From Protea cynaroides (Eukaryota > Streptophyta > Magnoliopsida > Proteales > Proteaceae), in contig CM053267.1 in the NCBI GenBank assembly GCA_028583415.1, positions 29,808,902 through 29,872,901 of the forward strand: a stretch of 64,000 nt of DNA, given 5' to 3'. Under the pieces are notes generated by a model that saw nothing but the letters and a program-made list of their open reading frames with translations, was not told where the DNA came from and searched no databases. Position 1 is the first letter of the stretch. Each line of letters starts with the position of its first letter. Below, in pieces: positions 1 through 12,957 of this stretch. The translations under genes and the position numbers were made by a program.

Positions 1-2138
1 ATACTTTCTCTTCTCTTTGTGTGATTCCACTTTGCTAAAAATCTTACTTTGTAGCAATCAATTGTCCCACTGGAATCATATATTTTCTTGTATATCAATT
101 TTGAACCTATAAGTAGATCTTTTATTGACAAAAGCACAAAATCTCAAGTCTCATTATTGTTCATAGACAACAACACATCTTTTATGATCATTAATCATTC
201 AAGAGTAATTTCATTACTGATAACTTACTCAAAATCATTGAGATCTTCATTTTTATCCATCACCAAAAATATCTATTTTGAAGTACAACATGTGATTGGA
301 TGAAATCATAGATCTACATGGTCTAGTATATCTCTTCAATGCCTTATCTGACTCTGCTACTATGGCTGAAGCATCGATCTTAATGAATATTTCTATAATC
401 ATTTTATTATACTCTAGTAACATTTCTGGTATTTCAACTGGTTGTTTCACACCCATTTTCAGGTGGTCTCATCAAACTTTTAAGTTTCTTGGGTCTATTT
501 TGACATCCCATAATATGACAACTCAATGTCCTAAAATAATCACTCTTCTACGAGTATTATGAAATCATGTCAGCTCTACAGTTTTAAACAAGAGGATAAC
601 TTAAACTGGAACTGACTAAATAACACTCTATTAATAATATAGGCTGCAATATCAGTTCTTTCCCTATAGGATTAATACATTTTCAAGATTTTATAAACAC
701 TTGTTCAAATTTATCAGAAATAGACTAGTATCACATGATCTCCCATAATACATAACTTTCTCATTCAGATCCAATAGTTTTAATTCCTTTAATAAAATTT
801 TTCCATCTTAATTTTTATTATTTGAAAAAACACCCATAGATTAAACTGTGACAAGAAGTCCTAGATGAAATCTCGATGTCCATCAAGTCCAATAAATCCT
901 TATTGTGAATAACCTTCACTTACTTTAATCTTATCATCTTCTCTTTTAATTAATTCTCACATATATACATATAATAAACCTTAAAAGGAGAATTTCAGAA
1001 TATTATTCTTTCTAATCTTTCTTTAGACAATAGTCTTAAACCCTTATGACCAGGGTGGAAGATAACAATATATAGTTTAACTTCTAAAGATAGATAATCT
1101 AAAAAGAATAAATTAAAAGTTTTAAAATTCCTAGGGGTTTAGACAATGATTAATGCTTAAGTATCCAATGTATTGCACTTTCTTGCTCAAAAGTTTCATA
1201 ATCCTTATTCCTTTTTTGACTTAAGCTTGTCCATTACATGTCCCCTCTAGGTCACTCTACAAGAATTTTATTCTATTTAGATCCATTTTATCTTGTAGTT
1301 TTTTAATGTCTAATTCTTTGTCATAAAGTTTCTGACTATTCCATAAAAAAATATTTTTTTTAATATGGGTTTCTCTACCCCTTTTACAACTTGCCTTTGT
1401 CTGGGTATGTATTATACACTATGACATTAGCATTCATATTTTTTTCTTTTTCTTTGAACTTCTATCCTTTGCTCTTTCACTTTAGGGTTCATTAAATGTT
1501 TAAGTACTATATATCACCAAGATCTGTCTATACAATTCTTGTGAGGAAGTGAAAAGTTTAAAATATCACCTTTATAGGTTTTAATGAACCAAACCTATAA
1601 ATATTCATTTATCCTTGAGCTTATCATTAATAGTTAACAGCTCTACCTTATACTTCCTCACACTTTCAATATCACCTATTATCATCAAAAACTGGTACTG
1701 ATGGATTTGAGTAATAAAACATCTCTCCATCCCTTCTTGAAATATCAAACATTTCTTTGGATTTCATAGGAAATATCTTTTTTCAATGTTCCTCATCTGA
1801 ACATTGCCTTACTTCATCTTAGAGACTGAACGTCCTAAGAATCAAAATATAATTTTCTGTTGAGTATATCTAGGTTAAAAAGTCCTAGACTAGTTTTCAA
1901 TTTCCATGCCAATTCATAGAACTGACTGCCAAAGACAGGCATTTTAAGGTATTTAATCATTACATGTCCACAACTATATCACAATGTAAATAATTGTAAG
2001 TCTACGATTAATACCAAATAAAATTAGCTAGCAAGAATATATATACATAACATGTGCAAGCTAATTAATATCTTTGAAAAGTCAATTGAAGTACACATAC
2101 ATCCTTTGGAACAATATGTGCACTGATCCTCTCAATAT
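1..2138. other. AT-rich intergenic stretch, no gene recognised
   Basis: Only short open frames without recognisable domains occur here. Codon use is not convincing on either strand. The texture (dense stops, many short T and A runs) suits old, decayed repeat DNA, but no terminal repeat or coding remnant could be identified. Confidence 0.5.
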
Positions 2139-2169
2139 CTATGTAATAACTGCGAAGAGATAATGACTC

Positions 2170-2640
2170 TCGAAGATTTCACCACCTTTGGGTGGATGAA
2201 ACCCCCTCAAGCTAAGATTCTTCAACCATGTGCATGAGTTCTTTATTTTCTTTAACAACGCCACCTTTGGGTGGACAGTGTCGTTCTTTATAATCTTAGA
2301 CAACGCCACCTTTGGGTGGACAGTGTCGTTCTTTACTGCATCCATAAAAGTGAAAGTTTATGTCATTGTCACTTTTGAGTGAACACTATACTTCATTTAC
2401 TGTAGTTTGTAAATGAATAAATGCTAGATTTGAACATATTATGATAGAACCAAGGTTGCCACTTTGGTGGTCACACCATAATCCTTACACAATAGCTATA
2501 AATCATAATTTGAATAAACTTGGACAATGTCATCTTTGGGTGAACATTATCAAACTGAAGCATTTACAAACACAGACCCTTGAATTTGAATGCATCTTAA
2601 TGAAACATGTTGCCATTTTGGTGGTCACACCAAGTTCTAC
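2170..2640. repeat. Degenerate array of a palindromic ccacctttgggtgg-type word
   Basis: The imperfect palindrome ccacctttgggtgg recurs near 2181, 2261 and 2307. Weaker forms are near 2373 (cacttttgagtgaac), 2458 (gccactttggtggtcac), 2529 (catctttgggtgaac) and 2613 (gccattttggtggtcac). The copies near 2261 and 2307 sit in an almost exact tandem unit of about 46 bp that also contains cagtgtcgttcttta. No protein function is supported; the frames across it only reflect the repeat. It may be part of a retroelement leader or LTR, which is inference. Confidence 0.6.
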
Positions 2641-2660
2641 CATGATATGAACAAATCCCA

Positions 2661-3790
2661 ATTTACAGCTCATGTAGGACATCATGAATGTTTTATTAAC
2701 ACAATTAAACAGGTCTAAACATTCATATAAACATACACAATAGCTCAACAATCAATTTAGTACAATAACTTTAAGAAAAATCAACAAAAAACACTATAAA
2801 CTAGGTTCATATAGGGCATTTTTCATAATAACATAATTTTCAATGTATCTAAATGTATCAAAATATATATAAAATTGAAGAGCATGAAAAATGGAGTCCA
2901 ACGGAATAAACCAGAGGTCAATCCGACCTTCCTAGCTCCCAGAATCACTATTTAATGTCTTTTTGTTAAAAGCAGCAACCAAACAGGCTCTTATAAGAAA
3001 ACCCTGTCTGGATCGGTTCAGTTTGCGTCGGCTTGGCCAGGTTCGGCCTGACTTCGGCTCGGTTCGAACTGAATTGAGTATACCTTTTTTTTATTTTTTT
3101 TATTATTTAATTATTACTTTGGTTCAGACCGCAAGTCAAGCGGTTTGATGTAAACCAAACTGCAATTCGACCAATTGGCTCAACCACTAATCTAACCAAT
3201 GGGTGAACCCGGTTCATCATTTGGGGTATCCGGGTCAAAATCTGGGTTCTCGGGTTGGATATGCGGGCCAAATTTTGGGTTTTCGGGCCTGGTCAACCCG
3301 AGTCATTGACCATTAGTGGTCGGGTTCATGGGTCAGTCATGCCGACCCACACGTGTGCCCTGGAATCAGGTCTTGGATCTGTTCTTGGGTCCGGGTCAGT
3401 TTTGGATCGGGTTGACTCGGCCAGAGTTGACCCCCGATTTATTTATTAGGGTTCCCGATTCATCGCCGGGTCAACTCGGTGATGAAGGCGCTGTTAGAAA
3501 TTTTTTTTTTTTAATCCTTCTCTTGCGAGTGAGATCCACTCGTGGCTACTGCCGGTGAGTGGTGGCACGTCCGGTGGCCAGTCCCGACAATTTTTATATC
3601 ATCAGCTCCATCTCAATCTCTTCTTTCCAATGGTATATAATTTGACTTATTTTGTCGATCGAAAAAATTTCATCTGTGGGAAAACTCCGACAGATCTGAC
3701 CCAAATTTTGAGAAATTCTTCTCTTTCAATTCAGTCATTCACTACAAGTCTCTACAATCAATCCCCATTGATCTTAGGTCTGTATGGTTG
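2661..3790. other. Unassigned stretch with cggttc/cgggtc-rich low-complexity DNA
   Basis: Positions 3005-3080 and 3205-3480 are built of imperfect cggttc, cgggtc and gggttc words and give only spurious frames. Given the primer-binding site at 3791-3802, the part nearest 3790 is probably the untranslated leader of the minus-strand copia-type element to its right. No gag or pol coding remnant was found. Confidence 0.4.
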
Positions 3791-4230
3791 GCTTTGATAC
3801 CAATTGTTAGAATAATTATGTGTGTTAGGGTTTCAATGAAACCCATTCCAATCTCATACAGTTGCCCTAGAACACAATAGAGAAGCCATAAACAATGAAC
3901 ATAAAGACATACCTGTTTGTGAAGAGATCGATTCCCATACACTCCAAGTCGCTCCAAGCTTTGATCGAAATCCCTCAGCTACAGTCTTCCACAACCTCCA
4001 GAGGATATCCTGACATCTCTTGCTAATGGGTGTAGAGAACTGATTAACTATGGCTATGAGAACTCTAACCCAGTATTTATAGAATACTATTGTAACTCTA
4101 AAACCCTTCCCACAATAGAATTAGGGTTACTAAACCTATCTCATACCATGTGACAAACCAAACCAAACCAGTTCTACTGTGTTCATTGGACTCCCACTGA
4201 ATTAACTAGTTTAGATAATTAAGTAAGTCC
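3791..4230 (-). mobile_element. Copia-type LTR with primer-binding site (partial element)
   Basis: The complement of tggtatcaaagc, a variant of the plant initiator-Met tRNA primer-binding site, lies at 3791-3802. Two bases further right a sequence beginning TGTTAGAATAATTATG starts at 3805, as expected for the 5' LTR of a minus-strand element. On the minus strand a TATA-like ctataaatac occurs near 4074-4083, consistent with an LTR promoter. The outer LTR end could not be fixed, and no second LTR or coding domain was found to the left, so the element is truncated or too decayed to follow. The right boundary is approximate. Confidence 0.55.
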
Positions 4231-6983
4231 ACATAAATCTAATAGACGAGAGTATGGTGGTGGTAGCAGAATTATCAGAGGCACTTATTTTCAAAGACAT
4301 TGGTCTAATTCGACTCTAATACCATATGAGATTAATTCAAAGAAGACCGCTTGTTGTGAAACTTCTTATAGTCACATGCGATATGAAGTGTATAAGTATA
4401 ATAGTGTTGTAGATTTACTACTATTACAAAGGATTAGATAGGATTGTCATGCGTTCAGGAGAAAGAAAAAAGAACGCCGTCCCATGTTCCAAAAGGAGTA
4501 AAAAAATGTAATTTTTTAATTTTACCACCTAAGATGAATGATGAAACATGGATGAATTAGGCAATGACCCTAAACCATGGCAAAGAAGCTAGGGGGTGAT
4601 ACTGAATTACAGAAGCGTGCATGATTTGGCTTAAACGGAGACATCTTTATCATGCAATATGCATTATCGGTAATCATTCTATTCTTGAATTCAAATCGTC
4701 TCGTCTCATGGGTTTTGGAAGAGATTCGATTCTTACCAACCGATGCCCGACATGTGGGCGTTAGTTGAATCGAAACCGTCCAGTCATTTGATAAAGTGGA
4801 ACATAGAGGGAGTGTTGGCTTATGTACCATCATTGACTGAACGACTCAGATCCAATCAATACTCATGTGTCAAGCATCGACTGATGAGAGCCAGAGTCTC
4901 CTCCCCAACCCTGCGAGGAGATGATTTCAATCCTCTATTCCCATAATCCCATGCATGGACCAACCAATTCCTCCAGAAGCGTGAATTCAAGAAATCATCA
5001 CTTTTTTTTTTTGGGGGGGGGGGTCTGTTGACCGGTAAAGATCACCCCTTCTTTCTTTTTTCTGTTGACCAATGGATGATAGAGAAGCATACATGAAACA
5101 GGCATCGGTATATCTGAAACCGATATGGATTTGAATATGTATCAGTCGTATCGGTCCAACAAGCAGAGTGAATATATATATTTTGTAAAGAAATCCTGAA
5201 ACCTAAATCAAATATCGGATCCCATATCAACCAGGTATCCATCATATCAACCGAATCGTATCAGTTTTGAAATTGATCATTACGGTATCCACTAAGACCC
5301 ACCCATGTATTCATCTTGAGTCTTCCTTTTCAATTTTCATTGGCATTATTTTTTATTTATTTTAGACTTGTTTGTCTGCTAGGATGAACCTCGGCCGACA
5401 AAGGCATATGTGAAAACGTGACACTAATAGCACACATTACCCTACATTCTGTTCATACTTGTACGCATGTCTCTTGGATTTTAGGATGGAGTTGTGGTCC
5501 AGTCGTTTCGTCGTCTATCGAACGAGTTGTGTATGTCAATGCAGTCTAATCCATTTGATGTACAATTAAACAATTAGACGATAGAAAACAAGTCTGGTCC
5601 TAAATTTTGATTCAAGCGTTAAGGATTCGTATGCAATTTAGGCTTTTGAAATCATCCAATAGGTGTTCGATCTTGTCAAGACCGTTTAAAAACCAGTATA
5701 CCAAAATCAAATAATAATCGATATTGATATGCGTTTTGAAACCGTTTAAATAACCAGTACTATTTTGTATCCTATTATATACTAAGGGGAGGGATCTACA
5801 TGTTCTCTTGTACTATCTCTCACGTCATGCCAATGGATGCATGTGAAGAATTAATTGCCTCTTCACATGCCTCTTGATTTGTATAAAGCGGGTCAAATGG
5901 TCGGAGGACAGTACGGGTAGTCCCTCTATGATTCAAGGAATAAAATGCATATCAAATACTTTTTATTTTTTATCATCTTAAAATGTATTCTCAGTCAAGA
6001 ACGCATTTCAAGAATTCAAACCAACCTGTCAGCTTGCAACGTAGGCACTGCAGACTTCTATACCAAACACTGCCTGTCTTACTCAACTGATTTGTGCTTC
6101 ATTTGTCGCTGTGTTGCCCGTGGCTTAAACTCGAGTTTGAGTCCCCCTCCCACATATATGGTACCTGGAGTCCCAATCCCCACCCCTATCGGCAGCCCCC
6201 TTTGGGTGCCCAATGGCCCCATTGGGGGGGCAATGTGCACAAGGGGTTAAAGATGAACATGGCCCAGATGGCCGGGATCATTGACATTCCTCAATCCTCC
6301 TTGTTTCGGGAAATTGGATTCGAATCAAGTGAATCACCCAATTCGAATCAAAATCATTCCTGCCCCATCCCAAATCTTGCAATTCTGTTTTGAATCGTTT
6401 GATTCATGTTTAATCCTCATCATTTTTGCAATTGTGTTCTTCTACTAGTCAATTAACTAGTAGACAACCAAACAAAAAAAAGGACAGATTTTGAAATGTT
6501 TTTTGCTTTCTTCCGATTCTAATTTCTGGTGTCGGTCGATTCCATCTCCAATTTCATATATTTGAATCTTGGTTCAATCTTAAAGAATGCATTCAGGAAA
6601 GGGCAGAAAGTCAACATCAATACCTCAATGATGCTAAATTTTGTAAAGTCGGCAAAGTGTGTATTCAGTGTTATTTTGTCATCAAACCATGATCAACAAC
6701 TACTTTTGATTAAGGGGAGATGGGTGTTTATTTATTTTATTTTATTATTTATATATATATATATATATTTTATATACTTAGGGGAGAGGTTCTCTTGAGG
6801 AGAAAAATGGACTAAGGATGTCGGTTGGATAGGACTTGAGGTATTACAGATCATTTAACATACATAGGGTTGGGTATTTGTTCGAGAATGAGGGTAGATA
6901 AATCCAAATCATGGAATCTATTATCTGGATGGCATATCTAAGAAATAGTTCTCTTAAAAAGAAAAAAAAAGAGGTTTCCTTTT
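4231..6983. other. Intergenic DNA, no gene recognised
   Basis: Contains short T- and G-runs (for example near 5000-5022), a degenerate block rich in gatatcggt/accgatat words at about 5100-5290, and a C-rich patch at 6150-6240. The block at 5100-5290 resembles diffuse repeats seen again near 31900, 50040, 55650 and 57010. Open frames up to about 100 codons show no domain. Confidence 0.45.
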
Positions 6984-7401
6984 GTTTTGACGTAAAATTT
7001 TACCTAAAATTTTATATTTAAATTTATTTTCAATAGATAAAAGAAAGACAACGTTTCTTTTTCTACGCTTTAGAGATCACTATAAGTTAGTTCTTGGAAA
7101 TAAATATTGAATTTTTTTTTTACATATAAAAATGTTATACGTAATACATCAAAACAAATGAAGCTTAATCTCCGTTTGTTTGGATGTAATCCGTTTGTTT
7201 GGATGTAAAATTTTATATGTAACATTTTATATATAAAAAAAAAAATTTCAATATTTATTTCTAATAGGTAAATGAAAGACGAAGTTCTTTTTCCATCATC
7301 CTTATAGATCACTATATTTTACCTCTTGGAAATAAACATTGAGTTTTTATTTTACATATAAAATGTTACACGTAAAATTTTACGTCAAAACAAACGGATC
7401 C
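6984..7401. mobile_element. Two adjacent MITE-like elements sharing a terminal motif
   Basis: The stretch opens near 6985 with ccttttgttttgacgtaaaatttta and closes near 7401 with the inverted form taaaattttacgtcaaaacaaacgg. In the middle (7150-7200) the related ends tacatcaaaacaaa and ccgtttgtttggatgtaaaa meet. Internal sequence repeats in direct order between halves: the aaagacgaagttct-like and gatcactat...ttggaaataaa words occur in both. This fits two related short non-autonomous inverted-repeat elements side by side. There is no coding capacity. The superfamily is not assigned, because clean target duplications were not visible. Confidence 0.55.
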
Positions 7402-9085
7402 TAGGGAAAATCTTGTTGTAATCGAGATTGGTAGGAAAAAAAATTTGTAAACCTTTCTTTTCTAGCTCTTCTAATATAATATTTTTTGTAACAATGAAGG
7501 TAAATCTTATCATTTTATATATTTATAAAAAAAAATATACAATGACAATGACAACTTTAATAATGGCATAATGAGAAATCACTTTCAAGTTAAAATTGAA
7601 AATTCTTTTTTTTTAATCTTTTTCTACTCTTAATTAATTTTTAAGAATAAGATAAGAAGCAGTCAAAAGAACTACAATTTCTTAGTTCACCTATTTGATG
7701 ACACGTTGCACCCTTGGTTAAAACCTTTCTTATCACATCATCGATATTTTAATAGAAAAAGATCCCTGAGATGCTTCTCCCGACAATTTGAGGCCTTATT
7801 GATGTGGCATGAGAGATTCCCCCACTTTTGGAGTGGGGATCCCTCTCCTCTGTTTTTTACTTCGATTGCAAAATGGAAAGGGATTGCTTTCGATGCTAAA
7901 AATTATGGTTTAAAAATAAATTAAAATTGAATTCATGCCTAAAAAAAAGAAAAGAAAAAAAGAGTAGGTTTATGGGTGGCCACCAAATTCTACCACATAG
8001 CACGTCCAGTGTTGTTGAATTTTATTAAGTAGACCTCAAGATTCATTGTTACATGTAAAATTTCGACCTAAATACAGATGCCACATGATAAGACAAATCA
8101 TTACAAAATCCAGATTTATGAAGAGAGTATCGGCTACAAAAGGATGCATAGACAATTCATAGAAGGGTAAATTTTTGAATTTGAGGCAAATATTTGACAC
8201 GTAAATCATCTAAACCATTCATTAGATATCCAATTGTTAGGTTATGTTATCTTTTCCATATGTTTTAGTATTCTAAGTATTACTATGTCCCAACTTTTTT
8301 TTTGGGTAAGTAAAAAAATATAATTAAACTATCTCGCAACTTGAATAGTTTAAATTTAAAATAAAGAAAAAAGAATGGTGTGGATTTGTCTTGTGATTTT
8401 CAGAAACATTGCATTTTATTGTTATATGGATAACTACCCAAATAAAAAATTAACAATATCATTAATCTATCATGCGCGGTAGCCTTCACATCTTTGCTTT
8501 GGTGGAAGGATATTACTCTGGGTCTCCATGGATGTAGCTTCAATTCTTAGGAGATTGTCAAACGGAACTGATGAACAATTTTCTTATATCATATAGTTTC
8601 ATTAGGGCTTTTGTCTCAGGCAATTCTCTGTTCAAACAAGCCAAAAATATGTATTTAATATTTTTCATAGTTGGCTAGAGAAAAATTCTTCAGATAAGTC
8701 ACATGTCAAATTTATTATGGGGACTAAGTCCTTTGATCCACGATGTAAAAGGTTTCCCCTCTTGTGTCATTATTTCGTCCTATCTTAAAAAAGAAAGATT
8801 AACTAGATTAATTTTACAGTTTACTAGCCATACATCAATGACTTGAGACGAGTCTCAATCCTCTCCTCACATGATACCCTTCCTGTGATCCATCATTGAC
8901 CATGTCCATACTCAAAAGATGGATCCCACAACCCATGGACGGTGATCGGATAATGAGGAGGATACCCATATGGGGAGAGATACCGGACTCGAATGTAAGG
9001 CCACCTCATTGATCATCAAGTAAAGGTTCTTGGGCATTAGACACAATGTAAACATAGGGATGAAAAATAAATAAGAGTTATCTTA
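7402..9085. other. Intergenic DNA, no gene recognised
   Basis: AT-rich, with poly-A and poly-T runs and no frame with recognisable content. No terminal repeats were identified. Confidence 0.45.
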
Positions 9086-9368
9086 GGCTCTCTTTGGTAT
9101 GTTTGAAATAATTAATTATATAATGCATTATGAAATATGTAGTTGTTAGGTATGATTTATGGTACTTATTTATATTTAAAATAAATTGATATAATCTAAA
9201 ATCTACAAATAAGTTGGAAGGTGTTAATCATTATTGTGACAATCTATTATTACTTATTTATGTTTAGTGGTATTAAATGATTATTATTCATGATTCATAG
9301 TTTATTATTATAAACGATTTATTATAAATAACTCACAAACATAAATATAAACTATACCAAAGAGAGCC
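9086..9368. mobile_element. Tourist-like MITE (PIF/Harbinger type), 283 bp
   Basis: Terminal inverted repeats are ggctctctttggtat at the left and its complement ataccaaagagagcc at the right. Both ends are flanked by the trinucleotide tta (9083-9085 and 9369-9371), the target duplication typical of PIF/Harbinger MITEs. The interior is very AT-rich and non-coding. A second copy lacking clear ends lies at about 57475-57680. Confidence 0.8.
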
Positions 9369-10637
9369 TTACATATGTTTGGAATGTGTCACTAATACTA
9401 AGCTGTAAGGCCATCATTTTCCTTTCTTTTATACTTAAGGTAGATACTCATGGTTTTTTTTTTATAAAAAAAAGTAGACCAAACTTTCAATCGATTTTCT
9501 GGTCCTTTTGGATCTAGAGGCGTCAATGGGTCGGTTTGGTCTGGAATTGGTGTGGAGTGATTCAGTTTTTGTTCTATACACTCAAGTCCAATTATCGTCA
9601 AATAAGACAATTTTGGTTCCGGTCTGGTTCAATTTTGAGTTTTTATCGGACTAGCTTAATGGGCTCTTATCGGTCAGATTTCAGTTCAGTTTCGGTTTCC
9701 TATATGTACATTTAGTATAACCATGACTTAATGGGCTCTTATTGGGTCATTATTGGGCTACTTTGGGTCTAGTTTTGGTTCTCTACATGTATATTTCGCA
9801 AAAAATTGACTAAATAAGGCTCTTATCGGTCCATTATTGGACTAGTACGGTTTCAATCTGGGCCTATAGAGTAAGTAGGTTTGGTTCAGACTATCTATCA
9901 GTTTGGTATCAGTTTTTCACCAGGTTCTAAAGGCACAACCGAAATACGACCACATTTGGTTTCGATTTGATCTAGACCGAACAGATATTCGGCTTCGATT
10001 TACAATTTAGGTTTAATTTTAAAACCCCTACTTAGACCGGATAAAAAATAGGACAATTGTATTTTATTTTATTATTTTGTCTGTCTGGTCCAGTTTTAGG
10101 AACTTTAAAAGTTGTTGGATTGCTTCTCCTTTTTCAGTATAAAAAAAAAAAAAAAAACAGGAAATTTCAAATGTCATATCTATCTTCAGTTTCTTTGTGG
10201 CCTTTTTTTTATTTGCAACATGGTGGTTTTAGTGGGCCAATATTCCATCTATATTCTCATACAATTTTGAAGATGTGATAAAGAGAAGATGACTCAAAAT
10301 TCACTGAACATAGTCACTCCAAAAAAAAAAAAAAAAAAAAAAAAAGAGAGTTGTGGATATGTTTATCCTGAAATTTCTCGCTTACAAGGTTCAAAGTATC
10401 GGTATCTCTTGATGCTGAAATGGATCAATGGTTCGAGAGAAGAGATTTCCTCTTGTAGCTTCAAGGAAGAATGAGAAGAAATACATAAAAGCTCATAAGA
10501 AACGAGAGTAAATCTCTTTTTTATTAGCAAGGAAGAGGAGTTTGGTCATCCGATCATAATCCAATGGCTGGAGTTTACTCGACACGTATACCAATATATT
10601 GGTATACCCAGTCATGTTATTTTGAATTTTGCTTTCA
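9369..10637. other. Intergenic DNA rich in tcggttt/cggtct words
   Basis: From about 9520 to 10000 the sequence is made of imperfect tcggtttggt and gggctcttat words (three near-repeats of aatgggctcttat at about 9658, 9728 and 9815 in variant form). Poly-A tracts occur at 10140-10157 and 10321-10345. No gene is supported. Confidence 0.45.
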
Positions 10638-11067
10638 AAGAATCTATGGTTCTGGAAGAATTTATTATACCTGAATTATAATATAAATGGGGAGGGGATT
10701 TCAAACTGCTTCAATTTGGGTATAATATAAATATCAGGTATTTATTCGTATATATATATACATCATTATTTAAATAATCTTAACTTACAACGCCTAATCC
10801 AATAATTTAACTTTCCCTTTATATTAACTAACAATGATTTATCATATGTATTGATTTTATTGATTTTTATATAGATTATCTCATAAGTTGTTTTATTTTC
10901 AATCAAGTATTTTTTGAATGTCAGGTCAATCAAGTCAATTAGGCATGGCCCGGCCCTGAGCCTTGACAAGGTTGGGCTTGGGTTGAGACATAGGGCTGGA
11001 CCAAACCGGGTAGGCCTGGGCTGACTTTAAGGGCTCAAGATAAGACTTGGGTTTTAAGAAACCTGAT

Positions 11068-11083
11068 TTCCCCTTCTTTTTTT

Positions 11084-11115
<32 letters not shown>

Positions 11116-11320
11116 GGGAGAAAGAAAATTTATTGAGAATTCAAAAAGGGCACAACCGAGGCATCTGCCTTACAAAGGATAAGAAGACAGAGAGGAATTG
11201 AAGTAGATCAACTAGACTCCCTGAATGGGTTAGGATCTTTCGACCAAGGGAATGAGCTACAGCATTAGCTTCCCTCATAACAAAGTTAAAAGATACATTT
11301 TTAAAAGATTAAACTTTGGA
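11068..11320 (-). mobile_element. 5'-truncated LINE (L1-type) 3' end
   Basis: On the minus strand this ends in a long poly-A (poly-T at about 11068-11113 on the plus strand). Read on that strand, a frame shows REANAVAHSLGRKI, the typical end of the RNase H region of plant L1 LINEs. The block is flanked by the duplication aaacctgat (11059-11067 and 11321-11329). Units B and C carry the uninterrupted target (…aacctgatccaacc) at the same place, so this is a target-primed insertion private to unit A. Only the last ~250 bp were copied. Confidence 0.85.
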
Positions 11321-11653
11321 AAACCTGATCCAACCATAGCATTAAGAATTCATTAAATAGATTTCTCTCCAACAAATCTAACAAAAAAACTTAGGAAAAA
11401 AAAATTAAAAAGAAGTAATTAAATATCTTAGAAGGTCTCAAGCTACAACAATACAACAAAAAAACATCAAGTTACAACAATTTTATTGCAATTACCTTAA
11501 TACACACTCACACACAAACACAGATTTTGTTGCAATCTTGTCTCCCTGGTCAACTAGCATACACTTGTATCGAGACTTGACTGGGACAAACTTTGACAGC
11601 AATCTCAACTAAGTTTGCAATGCAATAGTTTTTGCTCAAAGTCATTGAAATTA

Positions 11654-11876
11654 GAATTCAAATCCTCTCCTCCCAGGATGGGAACATCCTCGTCGGATGA
11701 CCGACACCTGAGTCTCGGGTGAATCCGAACTCCACGTCCCAGTCGACACCAGAGCCGACAAGCTGAGCCAACAAAGGTGTCAATGGAGTTCGGATTCACC
11801 AGAGACCCACGTGTTGGCCATCCGACAGGAGCGTCCCCGTCCTCCCAGAACCACTGGGAGGAGAGGATGTGGATCC
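11654..11876. mobile_element. Hairpin MITE copy 1 (Mutator-like, 9-bp TSD)
   Basis: The element is nearly one long inverted repeat. The left end reads gaattcaaatcctctcctcc and the right end is complementary (ggaggagaggatgtggatcc). The interior halves (gatgaccgacacctgag… and …acgtgttggccatcc) also pair. It is flanked by ttgaaatta at 11645-11653 and 11877-11885, a perfect 9-bp duplication as made by Mutator-like transposases. Unit B has the empty site (…cattgaaattaagaac…). It has no coding capacity. Confidence 0.85.
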
Positions 11877-12616
11877 TTGAAATTAAGAACAATTGAAGAA
11901 GGAAAACCATATTTAATTAACTTTTCAAAACTGAATCAATGTTATTCATAAAAACTTAAAAGAATGTTTAGTCAGACAAATTGAAAGCGAAAGAAAAGGA
12001 AGTGAACAAACTACCAATGTAATCTTTCTTACTTGATTCAGTTCCCCCTGCTATCAACTGTGAGGCTATTTGGTTACTGCCACATGAAATAAGGAGGCCT
12101 CAAAACTACCTTCGGTGGTCTCCCCGTCGTGCGACTATTGAAAAACACACAATATACATATGCATTAGTTATAGAGAGGCGAATATGAAGTAAACATAAT
12201 CAACAGTTTGAAAATAAATTAATTCTCCCACCCAAGGAATGCAGGTTCCTTTGATGCTTTATATTGCAAAGGGATCTTCATCATTGAAACAAGAGTCAAC
12301 TCTGCTGCTTTCTCGGAGGGGTGCTCATATCTATTCATGATATCATGGAAGTCAACCAACTGCAAGAAATATAAACAAAGGGACATGGCCATAGACATGA
12401 TTAAAACATCAAAGGGATATCCTTTTGAAGGCATGGCCTGGATTTGGAGATGGTGATATAAAACATCAAAATAAGAATTAGTTTATTAACAGATTTACTT
12501 TGTGAGTGCATACAAAACAGTGTTTTAAAACCAGACAGGTTCAAATAGTCAATCCCCGTTCAATTATCAAGTGCTTCAAGGTTGAAAGAGAACAATTTAA
12601 ACCATTTGATCGTAAC

Positions 12617-12865
12617 TGTTACGATCATGCCATTGCCAACTGATATAGATTATTAACCATAGGATTAGAAATGTTGGAGTTGTTATAATCATACGGTTGT
12701 AACTAAATGGAACTTTCTAGAATTTTAATAGACTATATGGTTGGAAGCGAGAAAAGAATACAAGGTAAGCAATTACAATCAATCTTCTATTTTCTTCTCT
12801 CCATTCTCTTCTTCCCTAGAGGCCAACTACCCTCGAAGTAGCCATTACCGATAAATTACGTATCG
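12617..12865 (+). repeat. 5' LTR of the gene-carrying element
   Basis: 249 bp, starting TGTTACGATCATGCC and ending ttacgtatcg; its partner is at 23199-23445. The terminal CA of the partner has decayed to CG here. It is preceded by the target duplication gtaac. Confidence 0.85.
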
Positions 12866-12957
12866 CTTTCGTTGAGAGCTCTCTCATGAACTCTCATCAG
12901 GCGATGATGGATGCGCAACGGTGAACCTGCTCCGAGCTCTTCTGAGTCTTAGACTCA

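Noticed and set aside
4312..4324. A second primer-binding-like site (complement of tggtattagagtc) near the copia-type LTR
   Set aside because: Two changes from the consensus, and no LTR-like sequence with a partner copy could be followed from it.
5945..6393. Two ~100-codon open frames
   Set aside because: They overlap in different frames, lack domains and have no splice or promoter context.
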